Of a stretch of 64,000 nt of DNA, positions 53,613 through 61,398 are shown piece by piece. Both the position numbers and the translations under genes were made by a program. How positions within the stretch are numbered: position 1 is the stretch's first letter; the number at the start of each line of letters is the position of its first letter. The DNA is from JAIQFF01 sp963788505 (GTDB taxonomy: Bacteria > Acidobacteriota > Terriglobia > Terriglobales > Acidobacteriaceae). The stretch lies in contig CAWBGY010000005.1 of assembly GCA_963788505.1 (NCBI GenBank), positions 186,001 to 250,000 on the forward strand. The letters are read 5' to 3'. A model generated the notes under the pieces. It was not told the origin of the DNA, searched no databases, and worked only from the letters and a program-made list of their open reading frames with translations.

Positions 53613-54683
53613 ATGCAAATTGTTAGCGCTTCCAGCGCATTCCCCAAACACTACTATCCCCAGGACGTTTTGCTTCAGGCATTAGAGACCTACTGGGGCG
53701 CAGAGTTGGAAAACCCGGAACTATTCCGCCGCCTGCATCGCAACACAGGTGTTGACGGGCGCTATCTTGCGCTGCCAGTTCATGCCTATCCGAAACTTTC
53801 TGGGTGGGGTGAGGCAAATGACCTGTGGATTGAAGTGGCGCTTGACCTGGGCAAGCAGGCAATTTGCCGCGCTCTCACCTATGCGGGACTCGCAGCGCGG
53901 AACTTGGGTGCATTCTTTTTCACGTCGGTCACCGGCATCGCCAGTCCTTCGATCGATGCTTTATTGATCAACCGAATCGGGCTGTCGCCGAACATTCGAA
54001 GGGTGCCCATGTTCGGGCTCGGTTGCGTGGCGGGAGCGGCGGGAATTGCGCGCGCGGCCGATTACGTGAAGGCTTATCCTTCGCAGCTCGCGGTTCTGCT
54101 CTCCGTTGAACTCTGCTCCTTGACCATCCAGAAGGAAGATCTGTCTCCGGCTAACTTGATCTCCTCGGGACTCTTTGGTGATGGCGCGGCTGCTGTAATT
54201 GTGGCGGGCGAGAACTTCAACGGGTTTGTGCCGGACTCTGAACAACCGGGCCCCAAAATTCTGGCGACGCGCTCTGTATTTTATCCCCACACCGAGGAAA
54301 TGATGGGGTGGCGGATTTCCGAGAAGGGCTTCAGGATCGTCCTCTCACGTGGAGTTCCGGACCTGGTGCGAAAACAAATAGGCCAGGACGTGGACCAGTT
54401 CCTCGTCGAATACGGGCACACTCGGAGCGACATCGGAAGCTGGGTGCTCCACACCGGTGGCCCCAAGGTGCTCGAAGCCATCCAGGACGCGCTTGACTTG
54501 AATGATGGTCAGCTCGACGCTTCCTGGGATTGCCTGAAGAAGACGGGCAACTTATCGTCGGCGTCGGTCCTGGTCGTGCTGGAGGAAGTCATGAAGCACC
54601 GACGGCCTGCGCCCGGGACGTTGGGACTAATGGCGGCCATGGGGCCCGGCTTCTGTTCTGAGCTCTTATTACTGCAATGGTGA
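53613..54683 (+). CDS. Type III polyketide synthase (chalcone/stilbene synthase family)
   Basis: 356 aa. The Cys-His-Asn triad is in place: MFGLGCVAGAAG (Cys ~138), VLHTGGPKVL (His ~280) and GNLSSASVLV (Asn ~313). GFGPG-type ending appears as MAAMGPGFCSELLLLQW. Bacterial members build alkylpyrones, alkylresorcinols and similar phenolic lipids from acyl-CoA and malonyl-CoA. The downstream flavoprotein gene overlaps by 7 bp, as in phenolic-lipid clusters. The starter unit and chain length cannot be read from the sequence. Confidence 0.92.
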   Translation: MQIVSASSAFPKHYYPQDVLLQALETYWGAELENPELFRRLHRNTGVDGRYLALPVHAYPKLSGWGEANDLWIEVALDLGKQAICRALTYAGLAARNLGAFFFTSVTGIASPSIDALLINRIGLSPNIRRVPMFGLGCVAGAAGIARAADYVKAYPSQLAVLLSVELCSLTIQKEDLSPANLISSGLFGDGAAAVIVAGENFNGFVPDSEQPGPKILATRSVFYPHTEEMMGWRISEKGFRIVLSRGVPDLVRKQIGQDVDQFLVEYGHTRSDIGSWVLHTGGPKVLEAIQDALDLNDGQLDASWDCLKKTGNLSSASVLVVLEEVMKHRRPAPGTLGLMAAMGPGFCSELLLLQW

Positions 54684-55783
54684 AAACCACGGATGTTTTC
54701 GTAGTTGGAGGCGGGCCCGCTGGTTTGGCTACCGCCATCGCGGCCCGTCAGCGCGGTTTCGATGTGGTCGTGGCGGACGGGACCCAACCGCCCATCGACA
54801 AACCGTGTGGTGAAGGCCTGATGCCCGATGGTCGAGCCGCACTCGAAAAATTGGGAATCGGCATTCCAGCGGAGATCGCATATCCTTTTCGAGGAATCCG
54901 TTTCATCAGCGGAGATCTGAGGGTGGAGGCGAGTTTCCCCAACGGTAACGGCATCGGTGTGCGCCGGACTGTGCTCCACCGCATTATGGTCGCGAGGGCG
55001 GAGGCGGCGGGAGTTACCCTGCTCTGGAAGACTCCAGTAACTGGTTTACATTCCGAGGGTGTGCTGCTCGGCGGGCATAGGGTCAGCTCCCGCTGGGTGG
55101 TGGGCGCGGATGGAGGTCACTCGCTGCTCCGCCAACGGGCAGGCCTCGATCGATGCCACTATGATCGGACTCGCTTTGCCTTCCGCCGGCATTACCGCGT
55201 TTCCCCCTGGAGTGACTGCATGGAACTGCACTGGGGCCCGCGATGCCAGATCTATGTTACGCCGGTCGCGACGAACGAAATCTGCGTGGCCCTGATCTCC
55301 GGCGATCCGCATCTGCGCCTGGATGCGGCTTTGCCAGCCTTTCCGGAGCTTATGTCTCGCCTGGGTGATGCTGAACCCTCATCCGTAGAGCGGGGCGCGA
55401 TTTCCGCAACTCGCAAATTGCGTCGGGTGTACCAAGGCTGTGTTGCCTTGGTCGGGGACGCCTCCGGCACAGTCGATGCCATTACCGGCGAAGGCCTGTG
55501 CCTCTCGTTTCGTCAGGCCGAGGTGCTCGCCGAGTGTTTCGTGGCGGGCAATCTGGAGCGTTATCAGCGGGCGCACCGGGAGTTGGCCAGGCGTCCGATG
55601 CTGATGGCCCGACTCATGCTGACTCTCGATTGGAAGACTTCATTCCGGCAGCGAGTGATGCGCGCGTTCACCTCCGATCAGCGGCTGTTTGGTCGTATGC
55701 TGGCCATGCACGTCGGCGCACTGTCGCGAGTGGACTTTGCTACGAATGGGCTTTCACTGGCATGGCAGGTGTTGAGTGCATGA
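54677..55783 (+). CDS. FAD-dependent oxidoreductase, geranylgeranyl-reductase/hydroxylase-like
   Basis: 368 aa. FAD site VFVVGGGPAGLATAIAARQRGF (~8-25), KPCGEGLMPDGRAALEKLGI, the middle GADGGHSLLRQRAG and the DG-type VALVGDASGTVDAITGEGLCLSFRQAEVLAE are those of group A flavin monooxygenases and GGR-like reductases. It overlaps the PKS gene by 7 bp, so it likely oxidises the polyketide product. The protein is soluble or peripheral. Confidence 0.9.
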   Translation: MVKTTDVFVVGGGPAGLATAIAARQRGFDVVVADGTQPPIDKPCGEGLMPDGRAALEKLGIGIPAEIAYPFRGIRFISGDLRVEASFPNGNGIGVRRTVLHRIMVARAEAAGVTLLWKTPVTGLHSEGVLLGGHRVSSRWVVGADGGHSLLRQRAGLDRCHYDRTRFAFRRHYRVSPWSDCMELHWGPRCQIYVTPVATNEICVALISGDPHLRLDAALPAFPELMSRLGDAEPSSVERGAISATRKLRRVYQGCVALVGDASGTVDAITGEGLCLSFRQAEVLAECFVAGNLERYQRAHRELARRPMLMARLMLTLDWKTSFRQRVMRAFTSDQRLFGRMLAMHVGALSRVDFATNGLSLAWQVLSA

Positions 55784-55796
55784 GACTGCTTGCTCC

Positions 55797-56387
55797 ATGA
55801 AGACGATGGCCAAACGAAATATCCCTCTTTTCATTCTCCTGGCCGCCACGCTCGCGTGGGGACAGGCGCAAGAGGCCACGCTGAACTTCGACCCGGCGCA
55901 GACTACGGTCGATTTCACTCTCGGCGACGTGCTGCACACCGTGCATGGCAGCTTCAAGTTGAAAACCGGACAGGTTCGTTTCGATCCCGCCACCAACTCA
56001 ATCACGGGCGAGATCGTGGTGGACGCGCCCAGCGGAAACAGCGGCAGCACCGGCCGGGATCGCAAGATGCACAAGGAGATTCTCCAGAGCGCTCGCTATT
56101 CGGAGGTGACTTTTCGCCCCGACCGGGTGGACGGGAAAGTCCTGGCGCCCGGGCGTTCGACGGTGCAGGTGCACGGCATGTTCGGAATCCTCGGCGCCGA
56201 GCACGAGATCATAGTTCCCGCGCAGGTTGAACTCGCGCCGGACCATTGGAGTCTGACCGTCCACTTCGCGGTACCCTACGTAAAGTGGGGAATGAAGGAT
56301 CCAAGCACTTTCATCCTGAGAGTGGAGAAGACAGTCGATATTGACCTGAACGCAAAAGGGTCGAGTCCCTGGGCTGCACATCGCTAG
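55797..56387 (+). CDS. YceI-family periplasmic lipid-binding protein
   Basis: 196 aa. Signal peptide (NIPLFILLAATLAWGQAQ) then an YceI lipocalin-like domain (TLNFDPAQTTVDFTLGDVLHTVHGSFKLKTGQVRFDP; GEIVVDAPSGNSGSTGRDRKMHKEILQSARYSEVTFRP). YceI proteins bind polyisoprenoids or other amphiphiles in a long barrel. It starts 13 bp after the flavoprotein gene, so it might carry the phenolic lipid made upstream; that is inference. The frame begins earlier with a GTG but the signal peptide fixes the ATG. Confidence 0.88.
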   Translation: MKTMAKRNIPLFILLAATLAWGQAQEATLNFDPAQTTVDFTLGDVLHTVHGSFKLKTGQVRFDPATNSITGEIVVDAPSGNSGSTGRDRKMHKEILQSARYSEVTFRPDRVDGKVLAPGRSTVQVHGMFGILGAEHEIIVPAQVELAPDHWSLTVHFAVPYVKWGMKDPSTFILRVEKTVDIDLNAKGSSPWAAHR

Positions 56388-56393
56388 ATCCCT

Positions 56394-56720
56394 TTATTGC
56401 TTGCTCAGGGCCTTGATTTGCTCGACAAGCGTGTCGATTTCCTCCGATGTTAGCTTGCTGGCGTATTTGGGCATGCGGCCTTTGCCGTTAGTGAGGATGG
56501 TGCGCAGGTCGGCAGCGGACATGGCCGTGCTTTTTTCGGAAGTGAGCGATGGCCCACCGAAGTGGCGGCCCTGGGCGCTTTTTCCGTGACATTTTGCGCA
56601 GTTCTTTCGGTAGACGGGGTTTGCGGTGAGGGATGTGCCAGACGAAGGCGTTTGGGCGGAGAGTCCCGCAGGCGCTAAGAGCACAAGACAGATGGCGATG
56701 GCGAACCCGGATGCTTTCAA
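56394..56720 (-). CDS. Monohaem c-type cytochrome, secreted
   Basis: 108 aa. Signal peptide (MKASGFAIAICLVLLAPAGLSAQ), haem site NCAKCHGKSAQG (CxxCH at ~41-45) and a likely distal ligand Met in GKGRMPKY (~83). It is a small periplasmic electron carrier of the cytochrome c6 type. It converges on the YceI gene with a 6-bp gap. The redox partner is unknown. Confidence 0.9.
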   Translation of the reverse strand: MKASGFAIAICLVLLAPAGLSAQTPSSGTSLTANPVYRKNCAKCHGKSAQGRHFGGPSLTSEKSTAMSAADLRTILTNGKGRMPKYASKLTSEEIDTLVEQIKALSKQ

Positions 56721-56807
56721 GTCGAACCTCGAAAATTGCCTTGGGCAGTTAGATGCCTCAAAAGACTGGGAAGTTCTGGGCGCGAAGCCGGGCTGGAGCT
56801 ACTCCCG

Positions 56808-57674
56808 TTAAACTTCTTCTTCCGATTCTTCCATCTCTTCGGCAGCTGGCCCACCCGTCTCTCGCTTGCGCGAATGAAACCAGCTCATGTGCGGCAGTTC
56901 TCTCTCCACGTGGCGGCGCGCGGCGATCAGTTCGGCCGTGATCGCCACTGCGATCTCCTCCGGCGTGATCGCTCCGATGTCGAGTCCAACCGGGGCGTGC
57001 ACGCGCGCGAACAGTTCAGCCGAAAGCCCTTCTTTGGTCAACTCCTGAAAGATGGTGATGGTCTTGCGCTTTGAACCGATCATCCCGATATAACGGGCGG
57101 GAGTCTGCACCGCCCAGCGCAACACTCGCATATCGTCGCGATGCCCACGGGTGACGATCACAAGGTACGAAGACTCATTGGGAGCAAGTCGCGCCATTGC
57201 ACGGTCGAAATTCTCCGCGATCACTTCTTTGGCTTCGGGGAAGCGTTCGCGATTGGCGTAGGCTTCGCGGTCATCCACTACGGTCACATCGAAGCCTGCA
57301 CTCCTCGCAATCTTGTAAAGGTTTACCGATACATGACCTGCACCGAAAATATAAAGTGATGCTGGAGGTAGAACCGGCTCCACGAAAATGTCGAGAGTGC
57401 CGCCGCACACCAGCCCGGTATCGTACTTGGGGTCCTGATTGAGGTTGAAGGTCAGGGTGCGGGGTTTCTCGCTTTCCATCACTTCCCGCGCGGCCTGCCA
57501 TATTTCAGCCTCGACGCACCCGCCGCCAATCGTGCCGACGATAGAGCCATCGTCGCGCACCAGCATCTTGGCGGTCTTGAAAGAAGGAATCGAACCGCGC
57601 GCGTTGACGATGGTCGCCACCGCCCCCCGCCGCCCCTCCTGCCGCAGCTTGACGATTTCCTCGTAGATGTCCAT
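56808..57674 (-). CDS. XdhC/CoxI-family molybdenum hydroxylase maturation protein
   Basis: 288 aa. N-terminal XdhC_CoxI part (VATIVNARGSIPSFKTAKMLVRDDGSIVGTIGGGCVEAEIW) and the Rossmann part SLYIFGAGHVSVNLYKIARSAGFDVTVVDDREAYAN, then YIGMIGSKRKTITIF. It sulfurates and inserts Mo cofactor into xanthine-dehydrogenase-type enzymes. The MocA-like gene ~5 kb upstream is a functional partner, but no hydroxylase is in the window. The region upstream holds the tRNA-like locus and its terminator. Confidence 0.9.
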   Translation of the reverse strand: MDIYEEIVKLRQEGRRGAVATIVNARGSIPSFKTAKMLVRDDGSIVGTIGGGCVEAEIWQAAREVMESEKPRTLTFNLNQDPKYDTGLVCGGTLDIFVEPVLPPASLYIFGAGHVSVNLYKIARSAGFDVTVVDDREAYANRERFPEAKEVIAENFDRAMARLAPNESSYLVIVTRGHRDDMRVLRWAVQTPARYIGMIGSKRKTITIFQELTKEGLSAELFARVHAPVGLDIGAITPEEIAVAITAELIAARRHVERELPHMSWFHSRKRETGGPAAEEMEESEEEV

Positions 57675-57722
57675 CGCAGCTTGATTATCAGTCGGTTAAC
57701 AGGGGGAGTCAATAGGACCAAA

Positions 57723-57751
57723 GAAAAGCCCCGGATCATCACTCCGGGGCT
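57723..57751 (-). terminator. Intrinsic terminator downstream of the tRNA-like locus
   Basis: Read on the minus strand: AGCCCCGG, a 9-nt loop, CCGGGGCT, then TTTTCTT. The 8-bp GC-rich stem with a T run is a good rho-independent terminator. It lies upstream of xdhC in the same direction, so it must end a separate transcript, the one carrying the tRNA-like RNA. A smaller hairpin (GCTGG-7 nt-CCAGC) sits just before it. Confidence 0.8.
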
Positions 57752-57778
57752 GCTGGCGCTTGACCAGCGGGACTTGAA

Positions 57779-57792
57779 ACACGGCCTGTCAC
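57779..57792 (-). promoter_or_regulatory. 14-nt complement of the tRNA-like anticodon arm
   Basis: On the minus strand this reads GTGACAGGCCGTGT, the exact reverse complement of ACACGGCCTGTCAC at 57901-57914, which spans the anticodon stem and all 7 loop bases, including GTC. It lies 59 nt after the tRNA-like 3' end and before the terminator. Two further G-T pairs extend it. In one transcript it would compete with the cloverleaf fold. Confidence 0.75.
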
Positions 57793-57850
57793 TTTGTATC
57801 GTCGCGCCGCGCTTCCGAGTTGTCAAGCTTACTTATGAGAGTGGTCGCCG

Positions 57851-57939
57851 CGGAGGGCGGCGGATTTGAACCGCAGTGGCTGATTAAACCACTCTCCGGC
57901 GTGACAGGCCGTGTCCGGTACCCACTGGCAACGCCCTCC
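57851..57939 (-). tRNA. tRNA-like RNA, GUC anticodon, 8/4 acceptor-T stem and long variable arm (allo-tRNA type)
   Basis: 89 nt. The acceptor stem is 8 bp (GGAGGGCG with CGCCCTCC), discriminator G. The T arm is GCGG-TTCAAAT-CCGC, a 4-bp stem with a full B-box GGTTCAAATCC. The anticodon arm is CGGC-CTGTCAC-GCCG, anticodon GTC, with the same loop as normal tRNA-Asp. A 7-bp variable arm (AGTGGTT-TAATC-AGCCACT) and a weak short D hairpin (TGCC-AGTG-GGTA) complete it. The 3' CCA is not encoded. 8/4 tRNAs with long variable arms are known from Acidobacteria; the long arm and G73 suggest charging with serine, so Asp codons could be misread. It could also be a regulatory RNA. Confidence 0.65.
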
Positions 57940-58071
57940 AGACTCCGGCATGTCAGGGGTGACGTTAGTCGAAGCATTGCCTCGCTGTCTGTGATCTGTG
58001 AACATTGCCACGGTGCCGAAATGGGATTCTTTCATGCGCCTGTGGTAGTTTGACTTCATTCCGGAGGAGCC

Positions 58072-59094
58072 ATGAAAGCCGTCCGCATCCATGAATTCGG
58101 TGGTCCTGAAGTTCTGCGCTACGAAGATATTCCCGATGCCAAGCCGCGTCACGACGAGATTCTGGTCCGCATCAAGGCCTGCGCCCTGAACCATATCGAT
58201 CTCTGGATCCGTAAAGGTCTGCCGGGGGTGACCTTGCCCCACATTCTGGGGGCGGACATCGCCGGCGAGATTGCCGACGTGGGCGATTACGTCACCGGCT
58301 TCAAGCCCGGACAGAGGGTCTTGCTGGCGCCGATGCATTTCTGCAACCACTGCGCCAAGTGCGTCGCCGGACTTCAGAACCAGTGCCCGGAGTTCACCGT
58401 GCTCGGCAACCGCGTGGATGGCGGAAATTGTGAACTGATCGCCATACCTCAGGTGAATGTAATCCCGATTCCCGACAGCCTGGACTTCAACCAGGCCGCC
58501 AGCGTGCCGCTGGTGTTCCTGACGGCGTGGCACATGCTGGTGGGCCTCGCCAACATTCGTCCGGGCGAGACCGTGCTGGTACTGGGCGCCAGCTCCGGTG
58601 TGGGCATTGCCGCCATCCAGATTGCGAAATTATTTCGCGCCCGCGTGATTACCACCGCGGGCGACGAGACGAAACTGGAGAAGGCCCGAGCCCTGGGCGC
58701 CGACTACGGTATCAACCATTACCAGCAGAAGATTTCGGAAGAGGTCCACAAAATCACCAACAAGGAAGGTGTCGACATCGTCATCGAGCACGTAGGCTCT
58801 GCCACCTGGGAGGAGAGCGTGAAGTGTCTCAAGCCCGCCGGCACCCTGGTCACCTGCGGCGCCACCACCGGATTTAACGCCAGCATTGACTTGCGTTTTT
58901 TATTTTCGCGCCAGCTTTCACTCCTGGGTTCCTACATGGGCACCATGAGCGAATTGCGCGAGGTGCTCACCCACGTTTTCGCAGGACGACTAAAGCCCGT
59001 GGTCGACCGCGTCTTCCCCTTGAACGAAATTCGCGCCGCACACGAGTACATGGAAAAGAGCCGGATGTTTGGCAAGATCGTGCTGAATCCCTAG
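58072..59094 (+). CDS. Zinc-binding quinone oxidoreductase-like MDR protein
   Basis: 340 aa with a strong ribosome site (GGAGGAG before ATG). MDR fold: VLRYEDIPDAKPRHDEILVRIKACALNHIDLWIRKG, GADIAGEIADVGDY, structural zinc loop FCNHCAKCVAGLQNQC, cofactor site VLVLGASSGVGIAAIQIAKLF. The GASSGVG pattern is that of the NADPH quinone-oxidoreductase branch, while the four-Cys loop is retained, as in several bacterial members. The substrate is unknown, and the protein is cytosolic. Confidence 0.9.
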   Translation: MKAVRIHEFGGPEVLRYEDIPDAKPRHDEILVRIKACALNHIDLWIRKGLPGVTLPHILGADIAGEIADVGDYVTGFKPGQRVLLAPMHFCNHCAKCVAGLQNQCPEFTVLGNRVDGGNCELIAIPQVNVIPIPDSLDFNQAASVPLVFLTAWHMLVGLANIRPGETVLVLGASSGVGIAAIQIAKLFRARVITTAGDETKLEKARALGADYGINHYQQKISEEVHKITNKEGVDIVIEHVGSATWEESVKCLKPAGTLVTCGATTGFNASIDLRFLFSRQLSLLGSYMGTMSELREVLTHVFAGRLKPVVDRVFPLNEIRAAHEYMEKSRMFGKIVLNP

Positions 59095-59288
59095 ACCGAA
59101 TCATTCGGAACAAACACGAACCCACCCCTTCACCCGGGAATCGTTACCTAGTTCCGTCCTGGGTTGTACCACCGTAACTTTCCCAGTCAGAACATGTGGA
59201 CTACTTTCGACACAGGCAGGTCGCACGCTCGTGGTGTGCTTTGCAGCGAATACCAGTAGCCAAATAAAGTTTCCGGAAGTTGGATGGA

Positions 59289-59684
59289 ATGGAGCAACAG
59301 GTAAATCGGCGCCGCTGGCAGCGTTATCCGTTTGACGCCTCGGTGCGTCTGGTCGTCGATCATTCTCCGGTTGATCGTTCCTCGGTCGAGCATTCCCCGG
59401 TCGATCGGACCGCTGACAGGACAATCGTCAATGCTCGTGGCGTCCGCTTCAGCGAAGGCGGAATTTGCCTGTTTGCGGCCGCCAATCTGCCGGTAGGAAG
59501 TCAGGTCCGGGTCGAGTTCAACACTCCCCATAGTGAGGAGCCGGTGAGAGTTTGCGGGAAAGTCCGCAATCGCAGCGTCTACTTGTACGGAGTCGAATTT
59601 CTCTCCAACAAATTTGAAGACCGCCAACAACTGGCGCGCTTGAGCGCACAGTTCCGCAGTGGCAGTCGCCCGTCCGCCTGGTGA
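59289..59684 (+). CDS. PilZ-domain protein with internal peptide repeat
   Basis: 131 aa. RRWQRYPFDASVRL gives the RxxxR c-di-GMP loop. The second motif, normally D/N-x-S-x-x-G, reads VRFSEGGICL, so the acidic position is Arg. Between them a ten-residue repeat occurs twice (VDHSPVDRSS at ~23, VEHSPVDRTA at ~33), which lengthens the loop. Ligand binding may be weak or different. Effector proteins of this type govern motility or polysaccharide. No partner is adjacent. Confidence 0.82.
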   Translation: MEQQVNRRRWQRYPFDASVRLVVDHSPVDRSSVEHSPVDRTADRTIVNARGVRFSEGGICLFAAANLPVGSQVRVEFNTPHSEEPVRVCGKVRNRSVYLYGVEFLSNKFEDRQQLARLSAQFRSGSRPSAW

Positions 59685-59698
59685 AGCAGCTTCAAGCC

Positions 59699-59804
59699 GT
59701 GTTGGCCGAACACTCTTGTCCGACGCTTTTGAAGTTGAGTGTCTGAACCTGACCAAATTCAAAACCAAATTCAAAGGCGTCGGACAAGAGTGTCCGGCCC
59801 ACAC
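59699..59804. repeat. Hairpin element with GTCCGACGC ends (copy 2)
   Basis: 106 bp, starting GTGTTGGCCGAACACTCTTG and ending CAAGAGTGTCCGGCCCACAC, with GACGCTTTTGAA and TCAAAGGCGTC inside. Same family as 46414-46529. It lies between the PilZ gene and the convergent esterase gene. Confidence 0.7.
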
Positions 59805-59813
59805 TCAAATTTA

Positions 59814-60803
59814 TTACGCCGCCTGCTCTTTCTGTGCCGCTGAGCTGAGAGCTTCGGCAAGTTTCTGCGACACCAGCGTGACCGTGGCCCGGGTGGCGGG
59901 CGTATTGGCCAAGGCGTTCAACAGGGCATAGTCGTGGTGGGTGGCAAGCATGCGCAGGGCTGTCACCTCCACGCCCGCCTGGATGAGCTTTCTGGCGTAA
60001 GCCTCGCCTTCGTCGCGCAGAATGTCATTCTCGTCCACGATGAGCAGCGCCGGGGGCAGACCCTTCAATTGTTCCGCACTCGCGTTCAGCGGAGCCGCCG
60101 TGGTTTTCTTGCGGTCTTCCGGGTTGGGCGCGTACGCGTCCCAGAACCACGCCATGGCCGCCCGGGTCAGCCAGGGACCGTCGGCAAATTCCTCGTACGA
60201 TTTCTGGGAAAGGCTCGAATCGGTCACGGGATACATCATGACCTGGTAGCGGATGGCGGGTCCCTTACGCTCCTTGGCCAGTTGCGCTACTACCGCGACC
60301 GCGTTGCCGCCCACACTGTCGCCGCACAGCGCCAGCCGGCTGCCGTCAAGACCGAATTCCTTGCCATGCTCGGCAATGTATTTGGTCGCCGCATAGTCCT
60401 GCTCGATCGGCACCGGGAACTGTGCCTCGGGAGAAGGGGTGTAGTTCACAAACACAAAAGCGGCGTTGCTGGCATTGACCAGATCGCGCAACAACCGGTC
60501 ATGCGTATTTTTGCTGCCTAATATCCAGCCCCCGCCGTGGAAGTACATCACTGCGGGCAATAGGCCTTTGGCGCCCTTCGGACGATAGATGCGAACTGAA
60601 ACTTCTCCACCTGGACCCACGGGCAGAATTTTCTCTTCGACATCGGCGGGCAGTTTTTGGACTGCAATGGTCTGCGCATCTTCCAGCAGTTTGCGCGCGT
60701 CCGCGTAAGAAAGCTCGTACAGGGGCTTTCCTCCTTGCGCGGCCAGGGCGTCGACAAAGGCTTGAGTGGTTGGTTCGAGGACGGGTTTCTTCAGATCAGA
60801 CAT
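59814..60803 (-). CDS. Hormone-sensitive-lipase-family esterase
   Basis: 329 aa. The oxyanion motif MYFHGGGWILGSKN and nucleophile elbow CGDSVGGNAVAV define family IV alpha/beta hydrolases; DENDILRDEGEAYARKL and MLATHHDYALLNAL supply the catalytic Asp and His. It hydrolyses short-chain esters or acylglycerols. Cytosolic, with no signal peptide. It precedes the ferritin-like gene on the other side by ~60 bp. Confidence 0.92.
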   Translation of the reverse strand: MSDLKKPVLEPTTQAFVDALAAQGGKPLYELSYADARKLLEDAQTIAVQKLPADVEEKILPVGPGGEVSVRIYRPKGAKGLLPAVMYFHGGGWILGSKNTHDRLLRDLVNASNAAFVFVNYTPSPEAQFPVPIEQDYAATKYIAEHGKEFGLDGSRLALCGDSVGGNAVAVVAQLAKERKGPAIRYQVMMYPVTDSSLSQKSYEEFADGPWLTRAAMAWFWDAYAPNPEDRKKTTAAPLNASAEQLKGLPPALLIVDENDILRDEGEAYARKLIQAGVEVTALRMLATHHDYALLNALANTPATRATVTLVSQKLAEALSSAAQKEQAA

Positions 60804-60866
60804 AACAATCTCCTTTTCTAAAGCGGCTGGTCGGTTTTAAGCGGCCGTTTTGAGCGGCGCTCAGCT

Positions 60867-61361
60867 TCATTTGCGGCGGGCCCTTCCTCTCGATCGAACA
60901 TCCGGGACTTCTTCTCCCAGCGCGGTGGCCAGGTCGATCTGGTGGTCCTGTTCGTCCACCAGAATCTGACGAATCTGTTCCGCCAGCGCGAACTCTCCCA
61001 GAGCTTCACATTGCCCAATGCGCTCGCGGTAATTTCGTATGGTGTCATTTTCGTTGGCCAGGTCGAAACGCAGCATTGCTCGCGGATCGTCCGACGTCTT
61101 GACCGGCAGCGGATTCACCGTGGGCATTTTGCCCAGATAGTCAATCTGGCGCGAGATGATCAGGGCATGGTCCAGTTCCTGCTTGGCATGGATGGCCAGT
61201 TGATCCGCGATGTTCATGAATTCGGCGCCCTTGAGCACCTGGGAGTACACCACGTAACCGATGATGGCCTGATACTCGCGGGAAAGATCTTCGTTCAAGA
61301 GGTCGGCGAGGCGTTCGCGGGAAATTTCTCGTTGGTTGTCAGCTGCTTTCGATTCGGCCAT
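60867..61361 (-). CDS. Ferritin-like diiron protein (bacterioferritin/Dps-type)
   Basis: 164 aa, four-helix bundle. Diiron ligands fit the pattern SREYQAIIGY (Glu), KQELDHALIIS (E-x-x-H), ALGEFALAEQ and VDEQDHQIDL (E-x-x-H). The C-terminus is Arg-rich (RSRGRARRK). The protein should store iron or detoxify peroxide in the cytosol. It is followed on the same strand by the esterase gene, so they may be co-transcribed. Confidence 0.88.
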   Translation of the reverse strand: MAESKAADNQREISRERLADLLNEDLSREYQAIIGYVVYSQVLKGAEFMNIADQLAIHAKQELDHALIISRQIDYLGKMPTVNPLPVKTSDDPRAMLRFDLANENDTIRNYRERIGQCEALGEFALAEQIRQILVDEQDHQIDLATALGEEVPDVRSRGRARRK

Positions 61362-61398
61362 GAACTTTCTCCTGTGGGATGAAAAATGCTGTGGGTAT

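Noticed and set aside
57755..57800. Second tRNA-like T arm (TTTCAAGTCCC) downstream
   Set aside because: The flanking bases do not form a T stem and there is no matching acceptor strand. The segment is better explained by the anticodon complement and small hairpin.
57851..57939. Canonical tRNA-Asp or tRNA-Sec
   Set aside because: The anticodon loop is Asp-like, but tRNA-Asp has a short variable loop and 7/5 stems. tRNA-Sec needs a UCA anticodon after U33; UCA here would place G at position 33.
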